In this document: positions 35,190 to 43,841 of the stretch, piece after piece
Layout: every line of letters begins with the position of its first letter
Numbering within the stretch: the stretch's first letter is position 1
NCBI RefSeq assembly: GCF_013185195.1
Contig: NZ_JAAZWC010000010.1
Coordinates: 62,001-126,000 of the forward strand
Length of the DNA stretch: 64,000 nt
Direction of reading: 5' to 3'
Origin: Saccharibacillus qingshengii
GTDB taxonomy: Bacteria > Bacillota > Bacilli > Paenibacillales > Paenibacillaceae
The notes under the pieces: generated by a model
Database searches by the model: none
What the model was told of the DNA's origin: nothing
Seen by the model: only the letters and a program-made list of their open reading frames with translations
Translations under genes and position numbers: made by a program

Positions 35190-35822
35190 ATGAAATATGC
35201 TTATGTTTATGTACTGGATACAATGGCCGATTGGGAACTTGGATGGGTCACCGCGCAGCTCAACTCGGGGCAGTATTTCAAAATTCCGGGCAGCCGCCTT
35301 CCCGTTCGAACGGTCGGAGCTTCCAAGCGTTCGATTACCACCATGGGCGGTATGACTGTTCTGCCCGATCTGACCGTAGACGAGATCACGCACGATACTT
35401 CCGCGATTCTGCTCCTGCCGGGAGCGAATACCTGGACGAATCCGGAGCACCTGCCAATAATCGAAAAAACCAAAGAACTGCTGGAGCAGGGCGGCAGGGT
35501 GGCGGCGATCTGCGGAGCGACGGCGGCTCTGGCCGACTCCGGCCTATTGGATCATCGTCCGCATACGAGCAACGGACTGGAATACCTCAATTTGTTCTGC
35601 CCTTCCTACCGGGGGTCTGCCCACTATCGCGATGAGAAGGTCGTCTCGGACGGCAATCTGATCACCACCGGCGCGACCGGCGGACTCTTGTTGGCGCGCG
35701 AAGTGATCGCGATGCTGGACTTGTTCACGGAAGAAACCCTGGAAGCCTGGTACAACTACTTCAACACGGGCGAGGAACGCCATTTCTATGCTTTGATGGA
35801 GACGATGCAGGCACGGACTTAA
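35190..35822 (+). CDS. DJ-1/PfpI-family protein
   Basis: 210 residues, ATG after AAGGAGG. DJ-1/PfpI fold with the nucleophile elbow AAICGATAAL (Cys about 112), a DWELGW segment near the N-terminus holding the usual acidic residue, and GLEYLNLFCP and ITTGATGG in the C-terminal half. Members are deglycases, amidotransferase-like enzymes or regulators; the precise role is unknown. Own terminator. Confidence 0.88.
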   Translation: MKYAYVYVLDTMADWELGWVTAQLNSGQYFKIPGSRLPVRTVGASKRSITTMGGMTVLPDLTVDEITHDTSAILLLPGANTWTNPEHLPIIEKTKELLEQGGRVAAICGATAALADSGLLDHRPHTSNGLEYLNLFCPSYRGSAHYRDEKVVSDGNLITTGATGGLLLAREVIAMLDLFTEETLEAWYNYFNTGEERHFYALMETMQART

Positions 35823-35873
35823 GCGCGCAGCCCGGCCGGCGGCGCAAACCCTGGCCAAACGGCCGTACGCGCC

Positions 35874-35915
35874 AAAAAGCGAAAGCCCCACGCAAGTGGA
35901 GGCTTTCGCTTTTTC
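35874..35915 (+). terminator. Terminator of DJ-1/PfpI gene
   Basis: AAAAAGCGAAAGCC/GGCTTTCGCTTTTT stem with CAC/GTG inside. Confidence 0.9.
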
Positions 35916-36005
35916 TTATTTTCCCGTATCGCGAATTCCCGCTTTTCCGGCTCTTCGCCGCTGCCCTGTAAATCGGGCGTCGGCCCCGCAGCTGACGGCT
36001 GACGG

Positions 36006-36139
36006 CTAATGAATCGTCATCACGCTATTTCGTTCCAAAGAGGCAGATTCGACCAAAAAGAAACGAATAGCGATACGAGGATTCGTTACATTTCCCCAAT
36101 GTCCGAAAAAGCGGAATTAGCGATACCGCGATTCGTTAG
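36006..36139. repeat. Three copies of a 29-nt intergenic repeat
   Basis: Units at 36006-36036 (inverted), 36061-36089 and 36111-36139 share GGAAATAGCGATACC-x-x-GATTCGTTA with some substitutions. Spacers are 20-25 nt and dissimilar. The 36140-36273 remainder of this 450-nt gap is G+C-rich with no gene seen. Confidence 0.7.
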
Positions 36140-36273
36140 ACTGTACTCGCTGCGGCTTCGCTATCCCCTGCGGCTGCCGCCGATACTTCGGTCTCGTGAC
36201 TCCGTTGACTCCCGCGGACCCCGCACTCGCTTCGTAGACTCCGTTCCCGGCACGGCTTCGTACCGGCCGGCCG

Positions 36274-37791
36274 TCAAGACGGCTGCGGCTGCACTTTTTC
36301 CCGGTCTTTCCCTTTGTCCGACTCGCCCGCGTTCTTGTTCGCCGCGTCGCGGTCCTGCTGCATCTCTTCGACCGTCTTCACCTTGAGCCGCGCCGCGCCT
36401 TGGCTGTCTGCCCGCGGCGGAATCAGATTGCCGGATGCCAAACGTTCCTTGGCCGCCGCGATCGCATCGCCGTACTGCGGCAGCCATTTCTCTCCGGCTA
36501 CCAGCATTTCGTCGACCATCTGCCAGATCTCTTTGGGGTTACAGACCGCGCCGACGAGCGGGTCCATCATGAACGCTTGGCGCAGCAGCTTGTCGTCGCC
36601 GTGTACGGCCGCTTCCACCGCCAGACGCTGCACGGAGATGCTCACATTGCACACGGCGGCCGCGCCGAGCGGAAGATCGCCGACGACCGGCATCGAGGTG
36701 CCATTGCGATCGACGTAGCCCGGCGCTTCGATGATCGCGTCGGCCGGCAGATTCGGAATCACGCCGCCGTTGACCGTGTTGAAGTGTCCGCGGTAGACCC
36801 GACCCGTCTCCAATCCTTCCACGATGTAGGAGCCGTGTTCTTCGCCGCGATGCTCCGCTCCGTAGACGAACGCCGGGTCCCGGAGCCAGTTCGGAAAATC
36901 GGTCTCGAACCAGCTGCGCCCTTCCGTGCATACCCGCAGATAACCGCCCGTCTCTCCGTTGATCCAGCTGCTGAGGTCGATCCAATCCTGAATCTCGTCG
37001 CTGCGTTTGCGGTACCACGGTACGTATTCGCTCAGATGCCCGTTCGATTCCGTGCTGTAATAACCGAAGCGGCGCAGCATATCGATCCGGACTTTCTCCG
37101 TGCGGCTGTATTCCGGATGCCACTCGAACGCGTCCAGCAGCCCTTCCGTCAGATCGCGGCCTTCATGCTTGGCGGATACGTACCACGTCTGGTGATTGAT
37201 TCCGGCGCAGATGATATCCACGTCCTTTTTGTCGAGCCCGTACACTTCCGCGATCTGATGGTGTCCGTGCTGGACGCCGTGGCACAGCCCGATCGTGCGC
37301 ACGCCGCCGTATTGGATGCACGCCCAGGTGAGCATCGCCATCGGATTGGAGTAGTTGAGCAGCAGCACATCCGGCGCGGCCTTCTCCCGGATATCCCGGC
37401 AGATCTCCAGCATCTCGACGATTCCGCGCTGTCCGTACATGATGCCTCCCGCGCAGAGCGTATCGCCGACGCACTGGTCCACGCCGTACTTGAGCGGAAT
37501 ATCCACATCGGTCGCGAACGCTTCAAGGCCGCCGACCCGAATGGTACAAAATACGTACTTGGCGCCTTCCAGCGCTTCGCGCCGATCCGTCGTCGGACGG
37601 ATACGGATCGAGAGTCCGTTCTCGTCGATATCCCGTTGGCACAGCTCCGTTACCATATCCAGATTGCGCCGGTCGATATCCATAAACGAGACCTCGATAT
37701 TCGCGAATTCCGGCACGCTGAGCAGATCCCGCAGCAGTCCCCGCGTGAATCCGATACTCCCCGCCCCGATAAACGTTACTTTAAAAGACAT
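36274..37791 (-). CDS. melA: GH4 alpha-galactosidase (MelA-like)
   Basis: 505 residues. Rossmann start TFIGAGSIGFTRGLL for NAD, then GH4 signatures: RVGGLEAF, GDTLCAGGIMYGQR, LNYSNPMAMLTWA, LCHGVQHGHH (Mn-binding Cys/His region), GINHQTWY. These fit alpha-galactosidase of the NAD- and Mn-dependent GH4 family. The last 45 residues are a charged extension rich in Lys, Asp and Gln that goes beyond the usual end. An AraC regulator sits upstream in the same orientation. No transporter gene is beside it. Confidence 0.9.
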   Translation of the reverse strand: MSFKVTFIGAGSIGFTRGLLRDLLSVPEFANIEVSFMDIDRRNLDMVTELCQRDIDENGLSIRIRPTTDRREALEGAKYVFCTIRVGGLEAFATDVDIPLKYGVDQCVGDTLCAGGIMYGQRGIVEMLEICRDIREKAAPDVLLLNYSNPMAMLTWACIQYGGVRTIGLCHGVQHGHHQIAEVYGLDKKDVDIICAGINHQTWYVSAKHEGRDLTEGLLDAFEWHPEYSRTEKVRIDMLRRFGYYSTESNGHLSEYVPWYRKRSDEIQDWIDLSSWINGETGGYLRVCTEGRSWFETDFPNWLRDPAFVYGAEHRGEEHGSYIVEGLETGRVYRGHFNTVNGGVIPNLPADAIIEAPGYVDRNGTSMPVVGDLPLGAAAVCNVSISVQRLAVEAAVHGDDKLLRQAFMMDPLVGAVCNPKEIWQMVDEMLVAGEKWLPQYGDAIAAAKERLASGNLIPPRADSQGAARLKVKTVEEMQQDRDAANKNAGESDKGKDREKVQPQPS

Positions 37792-37924
37792 CCGTTTTGC
37801 CCCTTTCGCCGCTTCGGTTACTGCCCGGCGGCTTAAGATTAACCTGCACGTTCATCTTAGCAGGGGAGCTTGGGAAAGCGTTATCAATATCGTGACCACT
37901 TGAGCGGATAAGTGTCAAGAATCC

Positions 37925-38845
37925 TCACTTTTTTTCTTTTTTCCAGGAATCGCTCTCGGCACTTTCCCGGTATTCCGTCGGCGTACAGCCGCTGTACTTG
38001 CGGAACAGGAGATGGAAATACTGCCGACTGGCAATGCCCACGTAGTCCGCGATATCCGCTACCGGGATCAAGCTGCCGGCCAGCAGCATCTTGGCTTTGT
38101 CCATACGCAGATTGTTCAGATAGTCCGTCAGCGTACGCCCCGTATGCTGCTTGAACAAACGGTGCAGATAACCGGGATGCAGATTGACGGCGGCGGCGAT
38201 TTCTTTGACCTGGATACCGCGATCATAGTTCTGATGCAGGTATTCGATCGCGGCGCGGACGTAATGCTGGGCGTGCTGGCGGCTCGAATGCAGCTGCTCC
38301 CGCCGCAGCCGGGCCAGACGCAGCAGCAGCTCCGCGAACAGCAGCCGCACCATGACGTTCTGCCCGCCCTGCTGCCGATCCAATTCGAGCACCAGCGACT
38401 TGAGCGTATGCAGCACTTCCTCGGGATCCGGCAGGACGAGGCTGTCAAAAGGCATCTGCAGCAGCTCGGCCAGCGCCGGCTCTTCGCGGGCCAGCATGCC
38501 GATACTCGGCGCGCTCTCGTCGCCGGGCGAAAGGGGCGCCCAGGAGAACTCCACGTTCAGCATCCGGCAGACCGTACCTTCTCCGACGATCAGACGATGC
38601 GGCACGCCGGCGTCCAGCAGGATCAGCTCGCCTTTTTTGAGCGTATAACGCTCCTCGTTTCCGGCATCCGCCCTCACATCCACAATGCAGCTTCCGTTCA
38701 TCAAATACATGATCTCCGTGGAATCGTGGCGATGATAGTCCATCCGGTAAGAGGCCCACTGCTTGTAATAATAGGCATGAAAATGCGGGCCGTACCCGCT
38801 CTCGAGCAGCTCGCGTCCAAACAGACTTCCGCTTGTTCCCGCCAC
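37925..38845 (-). CDS. AraC-family transcriptional regulator
   Basis: 306 residues from GTG 38845 after AGGAGGAG. N-terminal cupin sensor (about 20-110: YHRHDSTEIMYLMNG, GELILLDAGVPHRL). C-terminal double helix-turn-helix (about 190-295: VKEIAAAVNLHPGYLHRLFKQHTGRTLTDYL, ADIADYVGIASRQYFHLLFRKYSGCTPTEYR). Domain order and spacing are typical of sugar-responsive AraC proteins. It is about 130 nt upstream of the alpha-galactosidase gene in the same direction, so galactoside control of that gene is likely. Confidence 0.92.
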   Translation of the reverse strand: MAGTSGSLFGRELLESGYGPHFHAYYYKQWASYRMDYHRHDSTEIMYLMNGSCIVDVRADAGNEERYTLKKGELILLDAGVPHRLIVGEGTVCRMLNVEFSWAPLSPGDESAPSIGMLAREEPALAELLQMPFDSLVLPDPEEVLHTLKSLVLELDRQQGGQNVMVRLLFAELLLRLARLRREQLHSSRQHAQHYVRAAIEYLHQNYDRGIQVKEIAAAVNLHPGYLHRLFKQHTGRTLTDYLNNLRMDKAKMLLAGSLIPVADIADYVGIASRQYFHLLFRKYSGCTPTEYRESAESDSWKKEKK

Positions 38846-39080
38846 TTCTTCTCCTCCTGTTGTCGCGTTTCCTTTACCTTATAACGCCGTCCGAAGAAGG
38901 GTCAACCCCGATAAACCTATGGAAAAACAGATCCGATGTCATCTTTTCTATCTTTTCCTCCAATAAAAACTGCTGCAGATCATCAATCCATGCTCTGACG
39001 TAAGCTTTCCTGCTTGTTTCCTGAGAAAATCCGGTTTAAAGTAGATAGACAGAAGACAACCTCTCAAGGAGTGAACCTGC

Positions 39081-39536
39081 ATGCATATCCGAATCGACAA
39101 TCTGCAAGGCCCCGAAATTGCGGCGCTGCTCGAAGAGCATCTCCACAGCATGACGCTGCATTCGCCGCCGGAAAGCATCCATGCCCTGGATCTGGACAAG
39201 CTGCGCAAGCCGGAGATCACGTTCTGGACTTTGTGGGACCAGGGAGAACTGCTCGGCTGCGGCGCGATCAAGGAGCTGGATCCCGAACATGCCGAACTGA
39301 AATCGATGAAGACCGACACGAAACATCTGCGCAAAGGCGTGGCGGAGAAACTGCTGGTCCATATCCTCGAAGAAGCGCGCGGGCGCGGCTATAAGCGGAT
39401 CAGTCTGGAAACGGGTTCCATGGACGCTTTTGCCCCGGCATGGAAGCTGTACGAGAAGCACGGATTCACGGAGTGCGGGCCGTTCGGGGATTATGTGTTG
39501 GATCCTTATAGTATGTTTATGGGGAAAGAATTGTAA
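39081..39536 (+). CDS. GNAT-family N-acetyltransferase
   Basis: 151 residues, ATG after AAGGAG. GNAT motif A is seen as LRKGVAEKLLVHILEEARGRG (acetyl-CoA loop R-x-x-G-x-A), motif B as LYEKHGFTECGPF. Close to the PhnO/ElaA-like small acetyltransferases; the substrate is unknown. Confidence 0.9.
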   Translation: MHIRIDNLQGPEIAALLEEHLHSMTLHSPPESIHALDLDKLRKPEITFWTLWDQGELLGCGAIKELDPEHAELKSMKTDTKHLRKGVAEKLLVHILEEARGRGYKRISLETGSMDAFAPAWKLYEKHGFTECGPFGDYVLDPYSMFMGKEL

Positions 39537-39546
39537 CACGGAAATC

Positions 39547-39611
39547 GAAAAAGCACTCTCAAATAGTCATGGGATTCCCGGATGGGTTCTTCATGTCATT
39601 TCAGAGTGCTT
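39547..39611 (-). terminator. Terminator of the AAA+ cluster
   Basis: AAGCACTCT/AGAGTGCTT outer stem enclosing an inner hairpin; CTTTTTC follows on the minus strand. It lies 20 nt after the DUF2997 stop and may also serve the acetyltransferase gene. Confidence 0.7.
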
Positions 39612-39631
39612 ATTTGTATGATCTCACTGAG

Positions 39632-39862
39632 TTATCGCTTTTCTCCGCGAACATTCACAGTCGGCGTTTGTTCATGCTCCAACTGCTCTTCCCGCTGCTC
39701 CGTCTCGTAAAATTCGCTGGTATACTCCGCCTCTATCGCTTCCGCCTGCAGCAGTTCTTCCAGAAGGGGAATCATGTCCGTACACTTTTCCCCTTTGATT
39801 CCTTTAGTTTCGGCTTGAATGCGTCCATCCGCGAAAATGCGGATCAGCAGTTTTTCGTCCAT
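39632..39862 (-). CDS. DUF2997 protein, last gene of the AAA+ cluster
   Basis: 76 residues. The first 40 match the DUF2997 pattern: a strand IRIFADGRIQAETKGIKGEKC followed by a helix LLEELLQAE. Remaining residues are a charged tail. DUF2997 genes commonly neighbour DUF1257 and Ycf46-like AAA+ genes, as here. Role unknown. It starts 13 nt after the AAA+ gene stop. Confidence 0.8.
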   Translation of the reverse strand: MDEKLLIRIFADGRIQAETKGIKGEKCTDMIPLLEELLQAEAIEAEYTSEFYETEQREEQLEHEQTPTVNVRGEKR

Positions 39863-39874
39863 GGAAACCTCCCT

Positions 39875-41596
39875 CTAAAAATCGATCGTCCGGCCGCCGC
39901 GTACAAGCACGATATCGTCTTCGATTGCTGGTGGCGATGCAGGTGGAGCTGCCGGCGAACCCTCGATTGCCGGCTTCTCTGCATCCGGCCGCTTGGGCGG
40001 AAAGCCGTCGTGCTTGTATCCGCTCCGGTCCTCCTGTGGCGTGGCCGCAACTGCTCTGACGTTTGCCCATTCCCGAACTTCGCGAATCTGCTCGGCCTGC
40101 GTGACGGACAGCGGAACCGTATTAACAATGGCTTTTTCGAAATCTTCAGTACGAATGGAGCGGCTCTGCGCATAAGCTTCGAATAAAGCATCGATCACCA
40201 ACTGCTCGATCTCCGCGCCGACAAAACCTTCGCATTTACGGGACAAACTCTCCAGAATTTCTTCCGTCAGCATAAAGCTCCCTTTGGCTTCTATGCTAGT
40301 TAATCGTTTGTTGATATGCAGGCGCAAAATGTCTTTGCGTTCTTTTGCCGTGGGAAGATCTACAAAAAAGATTTCGTCGAACCTTCCTTTCCGCATAAGT
40401 TCAGGCGGAAGGCTGTGAATCCGGTTAGCGGTCGCCACGACGAATACCGGACTTGTTTTTTCCTGCATCCAGGTCAAAAATTGTCCGAATACACGCGCCG
40501 CTGTTCCGCTATCACCGCCGCCGGAAATCCCGCTGAAGCCTTTTTCGATCTCATCGATCCACAAAATTGACGGCGAAATCGCTTCGGCGGTTTTGATCGC
40601 TTTGCGCATATTTTCTTCGCTGCTGCCGACGAGACCGCTAAAAATCTTCCCCATATCGAGCCGCAGCAAAGGAAGCTGCCACATGGAGCTGATCGATTTG
40701 CTGATCAGGCTTTTGCCGCAGCCAGGGACGCCCGTAATCAGCACGCCTTTAGGGGAAGGCAGGCCGTATTGTTGAGCGGCGTCCAACCAAGATTTATTGC
40801 GTTTGATCAGCCACCGTTTTAGATTGTCCAACCCACCGACGTCCTTAATTTTCAAGTCGCTCCTAATAAATTCGAGAATTTCGGTCTTTTTAATGATTTG
40901 TTCTTTTTCTTCCAGAATGATCTCGCTTTCTTCGATCGTTAAGCGTCCCCGCTCTACCATCGCTCTCGCAAAAGCATTTTCTGCTTCCGACAAGGTCAAC
41001 CCGAGCGCTGCCGTCGCCAGATGTTTTTTTCCGTTATCGTTCAGATCAATCTTAATCTTCCCGCTTTTTTCGTTAAAATAAATGAGCTCCTCAAGGCTCG
41101 CTTTGATCTCTTCGAAAGCGGGCAGATTAAAGTCCACGATCGTGACGTCTTTTTGCAGGTCTTCCGGCAGCGTCAGAAAAGGCGAGACAAAAATGACATT
41201 GATCGGATTGGCATTTTGTTTGATCGGAAGCAACATATCCCTGAGTTTACGAATCACCTGAACGTCCGCCGGACGGCCCGAAGCTCCCATATAGATATGA
41301 AAATCCTGAAGGACGACGATACAAGGTTTGTCGTATCTTTCGATATACTCCAGCGCTTTAAGAGGCGTTTTGGTATCTCCCAACGTTCTCCTTTTTCCGT
41401 CTAACAGACCTGTCGTTACCGTCCACGTCAGCACTTCTCTCGGCGTTTTGATGTGTTCCACATCCTGGGCCACGGAACGCAGCACTGAAAGGACGCGATC
41501 CTCTTCCCAAGTCTGGACATACAAATAAGGAAAGCGAGCTTTCATCAAATTGGCGACCAGATTACGAAATTCCTCGTTGTTTTTGCGAACGGTCAT
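39875..41596 (-). CDS. Ycf46-like AAA+ ATPase B
   Basis: 573 residues. N-terminal Ycf46-type domain (about 1-250: [31 protein letters not shown]). AAA+ module about 250-480: Walker A GVPGCGKS (289-296), Walker [10 protein letters not shown] (344-352), sensor 1 ATAN, arginine-finger region RKGRFDE, then the small helical lid. A Pro/Ala-rich linker leads to the C-terminus RGGRTIDF, a tail shared with the next upstream gene product. Ycf46-like proteins are single-AAA ATPases of poorly known function. A paralogue is encoded at 43842. Probably remodels a partner from this cluster. Confidence 0.88.
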   Translation of the reverse strand: MTVRKNNEEFRNLVANLMKARFPYLYVQTWEEDRVLSVLRSVAQDVEHIKTPREVLTWTVTTGLLDGKRRTLGDTKTPLKALEYIERYDKPCIVVLQDFHIYMGASGRPADVQVIRKLRDMLLPIKQNANPINVIFVSPFLTLPEDLQKDVTIVDFNLPAFEEIKASLEELIYFNEKSGKIKIDLNDNGKKHLATAALGLTLSEAENAFARAMVERGRLTIEESEIILEEKEQIIKKTEILEFIRSDLKIKDVGGLDNLKRWLIKRNKSWLDAAQQYGLPSPKGVLITGVPGCGKSLISKSISSMWQLPLLRLDMGKIFSGLVGSSEENMRKAIKTAEAISPSILWIDEIEKGFSGISGGGDSGTAARVFGQFLTWMQEKTSPVFVVATANRIHSLPPELMRKGRFDEIFFVDLPTAKERKDILRLHINKRLTSIEAKGSFMLTEEILESLSRKCEGFVGAEIEQLVIDALFEAYAQSRSIRTEDFEKAIVNTVPLSVTQAEQIREVREWANVRAVAATPQEDRSGYKHDGFPPKRPDAEKPAIEGSPAAPPASPPAIEDDIVLVRGGRTIDF

Positions 41597-41611
41597 TGTC
41601 GGGATCCCTCC

Positions 41612-42409
41612 TTAAAAGTCGATCATACGGCCTTGTTTAAGTTCTCTGTCAGTCTGAGGAGATTCGATCGGCACAAACATGAGCTGTTCTTCGAGCTTGG
41701 CCGCCGCCTGTTTCCTAAGAGTAATCGACTGCAAGAACTGCTCGAAGGATACGAACCCGCCAATTTCTTCGCGTTTAAGCACAATCTTTTTCGCCAATAT
41801 GATACCGATTTCCGGAACGGAGGCAAGCTCCGCTTCCGATGCGCGATTCGCGTCGATTTTTGGGCGGACTTTCGCCGCCGATTGGACTTTTCCCGCTAGG
41901 GAATCGACAGGATTGCCCAAAGGCGGACGCCGACTCAACGAATCGAGCGTATCATGCAATTCGTTGCGAACCTTTTCGGAATCCGTTTCTTTGCTGTAAG
42001 AATTGGAGACCGGCTTTTTGACGGGAGGCACTTGATCTTGAACCTTAAGAAGACTTTCCGCTTCTTGACGAAGTTGGGATACTCTCTGTTCATTCAGTGC
42101 CTTTTTGTTTCGAATTCGCATGTCCAGTTGTATTAGAAAAGCAGGCCGGATCTTAAAGGCATGTATAATGGAGATCACCCATACAGCCACTGCGATAAAT
42201 GCGCCGATTCCGACAGCCGTAGTCAGCATCGCAACAATGACGGCGGCAAGATAGACATAACCGTACATTGTCCAACGGCGGTTGCCTGTCGCCGATCCAG
42301 CGTAAATAAATCCGATAAAAGAAGTCAGGCCGAACGGCACAATTGTCAACAGAATCCACCAGCTTGCTGCCCATTCCCATTTCGTTCCCCTGTTTGTATA
42401 GGCGGTCAT
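41612..42409 (-). CDS. Membrane protein with cytosolic helix-hairpin-helix domain
   Basis: 265 residues from ATG 42409 (AAAGG at 9 nt; ATG 42418 is too close). Three hydrophobic segments at about 12-90 (SWWILLTIVPFGLTSFIGFIY, YVYLAAVIVAMLTTAVGIGA, VWVISIIHAFKI). A charged helical linker with heptads follows, then a ComEA-like HhH domain (about 190-240: DANRASEAELASVPEIGIILAKKIV). The C-terminus QGRMIDF matches that of AAA+ ATPase B. HhH domains bind DNA or protein; a membrane anchor for the ATPase complex is a reasonable guess. Confidence 0.78.
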   Translation of the reverse strand: MTAYTNRGTKWEWAASWWILLTIVPFGLTSFIGFIYAGSATGNRRWTMYGYVYLAAVIVAMLTTAVGIGAFIAVAVWVISIIHAFKIRPAFLIQLDMRIRNKKALNEQRVSQLRQEAESLLKVQDQVPPVKKPVSNSYSKETDSEKVRNELHDTLDSLSRRPPLGNPVDSLAGKVQSAAKVRPKIDANRASEAELASVPEIGIILAKKIVLKREEIGGFVSFEQFLQSITLRKQAAAKLEEQLMFVPIESPQTDRELKQGRMIDF

Positions 42410-42428
42410 GTCGATCATCCTTTGGTTT

Positions 42429-42887
42429 TTATTTTCCGTTCAGTACATAAGTCAGTTGAATGGAATCGTCCTGCATCAGTTCTTCCTTTTCCAGTGTCAT
42501 TCCTCGCTCTTCTGCCCGTTCAAGCAGCTTTCGGTAAACGGCCTGCTGCAAATAGTGAGTATAAGAGCGTTCCACGTCTTCGATCCAACTTGCGTACTTT
42601 TCCAGATCCGCCGTCTGAGGCAAAAGCAGCAGGTAACGACCTTCCTCGTTTACCATGAATACGGCCTCGTTTTGGGTATCCAGCCGCAGCGATGCTATGT
42701 CTTCGACCTGACGGAAGTCGGTGTCCCACTCTTTTAGCGCTTGTTTGAGCAGATTCTGGTCTTTCATTCGGGTCTGGATTTCCGCGTACCCGACGTCCTT
42801 TTGTCGATCTGTTTGTCTCATGATCGCTTCGGCAATCTCTTTGGTCGCCGCAATCGCCAGCGGTACCAGTAGAATTTCCAGGCTCAT
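42429..42887 (-). CDS. DUF1257-like (Ycf35-like) protein
   Basis: 152 residues. ATG 42887 overlaps the radical SAM stop as ATGA, with GGGAGA upstream. The segment MKDQNLLKQALKEWD and a later VNEEGRYLLLLP strand resemble DUF1257/Ycf35, preceded by an extra helix (LLVPLAIAATKEIAEAIM). DUF1257 co-occurs with DUF2997 and Ycf46-like AAA+ proteins in cyanobacteria and other bacteria, which supports the assignment. Confidence 0.68.
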   Translation of the reverse strand: MSLEILLVPLAIAATKEIAEAIMRQTDRQKDVGYAEIQTRMKDQNLLKQALKEWDTDFRQVEDIASLRLDTQNEAVFMVNEEGRYLLLLPQTADLEKYASWIEDVERSYTHYLQQAVYRKLLERAEERGMTLEKEELMQDDSIQLTYVLNGK

Positions 42888-43525
42888 CGATTTTCTCCCG
42901 CCTTCTCGTCGAATTCCATCAGGCTTTCCAGCATCCGGAGATCTAGCGGTCCTGCCATTCCGTTGGCTGAGACCGTTCCGTCCGGATGCAAACAAATTTC
43001 CAGCTTGTTCGGCACTTCTTCAAACTTAGTTTCATATTCCCGGTAGACGTCGGTAAAAAAACGATAACGCTGATTTTTCGATCCGACCCAGGGGCGGCTC
43101 AAATCATGCAGTCTTTCGATATAAGGGCCGTCGATCAGCAGGTCGGTATGCCGCAGCAGCTTTCTCCAAGCGACGTTGTTCGCCGATTTCAAAATCCGGT
43201 CGTATTCGTAACCCGAGAAAGTGACGACGCCCAATCCGTCCGTCTGAACTTTCTCGGCCAGTGCGCTCAGCGCCTCCGCCTGTTCGAAAGGTTCTCCGCC
43301 GAGAAACGTCACGCCCGACAAATCGGGCGTGCTGTCGGCCGTACGTCTGATGTCTTCATAAACGGTTTCTACGTCGGACAAATACCCGCCGCCGAAGTCC
43401 CAGGTGTGCGGGTTAAAGCATCCTTTGCAGTGAATCGGGCAGCCCTGCACCCAGATGGCGTAACGAAGGCCGGGACCTTCCGCGCTCGTTCTCTTTTTTA
43501 TCTTGGAAAGACGAATCGGTAACAT
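42884..43525 (-). CDS. Radical SAM activase-like protein (NrdG/PflA type)
   Basis: 213 residues, ATG after GGAGG. CxxxCxxC-type cluster motif is CPIHCKGC, preceded by SAEGPGLRYAIWVQG; then FLGGEPFEQAEALSAL (GGE motif for SAM), VVTFSGYEYD and LLIDGPYI. This is the minimal NrdG/activase class, which usually makes a glycyl radical on a partner enzyme. No glycyl-radical enzyme or ribonucleotide reductase is present in this cluster, so the target is probably another cluster protein. Confidence 0.88.
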   Translation of the reverse strand: MLPIRLSKIKKRTSAEGPGLRYAIWVQGCPIHCKGCFNPHTWDFGGGYLSDVETVYEDIRRTADSTPDLSGVTFLGGEPFEQAEALSALAEKVQTDGLGVVTFSGYEYDRILKSANNVAWRKLLRHTDLLIDGPYIERLHDLSRPWVGSKNQRYRFFTDVYREYETKFEEVPNKLEICLHPDGTVSANGMAGPLDLRMLESLMEFDEKAGENR

Positions 43526-43546
43526 AGAAACCTCCAGTCCTCACAA

Positions 43547-43795
43547 TTAGGATAACAATACACGCCCGAAGTCGAACAGATAGGAAGAAACGGAATCGCT
43601 TCCGCCGAAAAGCGTATCGTATAAGTTGACAAGGCGTATGAAAATCCATCTGAATATTTTTCCAATCATATTGAATACAAAGGACAAGGCTCCGATCCGC
43701 CAGAGGATGAATCCGACGATGGCCGTAAGCAGACCTGCCGGGCCCAAAGTGAAAAAGATGACAAGCAGAATGATTCCCGCAATAAGATAAAGCAA
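43547..43795 (-). CDS. Small membrane protein of the AAA+ cluster
   Basis: 82 residues from TTG 43795 after AAGGAGAGGG. Two hydrophobic stretches (about 1-17 and 19-35) and an aromatic amphipathic third (about 42-60, MIGKIFRWIFIRLVNLYD). No recognised family. Tightly packed between the radical SAM and AAA+ genes. Confidence 0.7.
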   Translation of the reverse strand: MLYLIAGIILLVIFFTLGPAGLLTAIVGFILWRIGALSFVFNMIGKIFRWIFIRLVNLYDTLFGGSDSVSSYLFDFGRVLLS

Positions 43796-43841
43796 TTATT
43801 CCCTCTCCTTTAAATGTTATTGAATGTCTCGCGAAAAGCGT

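Noticed and set aside
36006-36139. CRISPR array
   Set aside because: Only three degenerate units, one inverted, with no cas genes.
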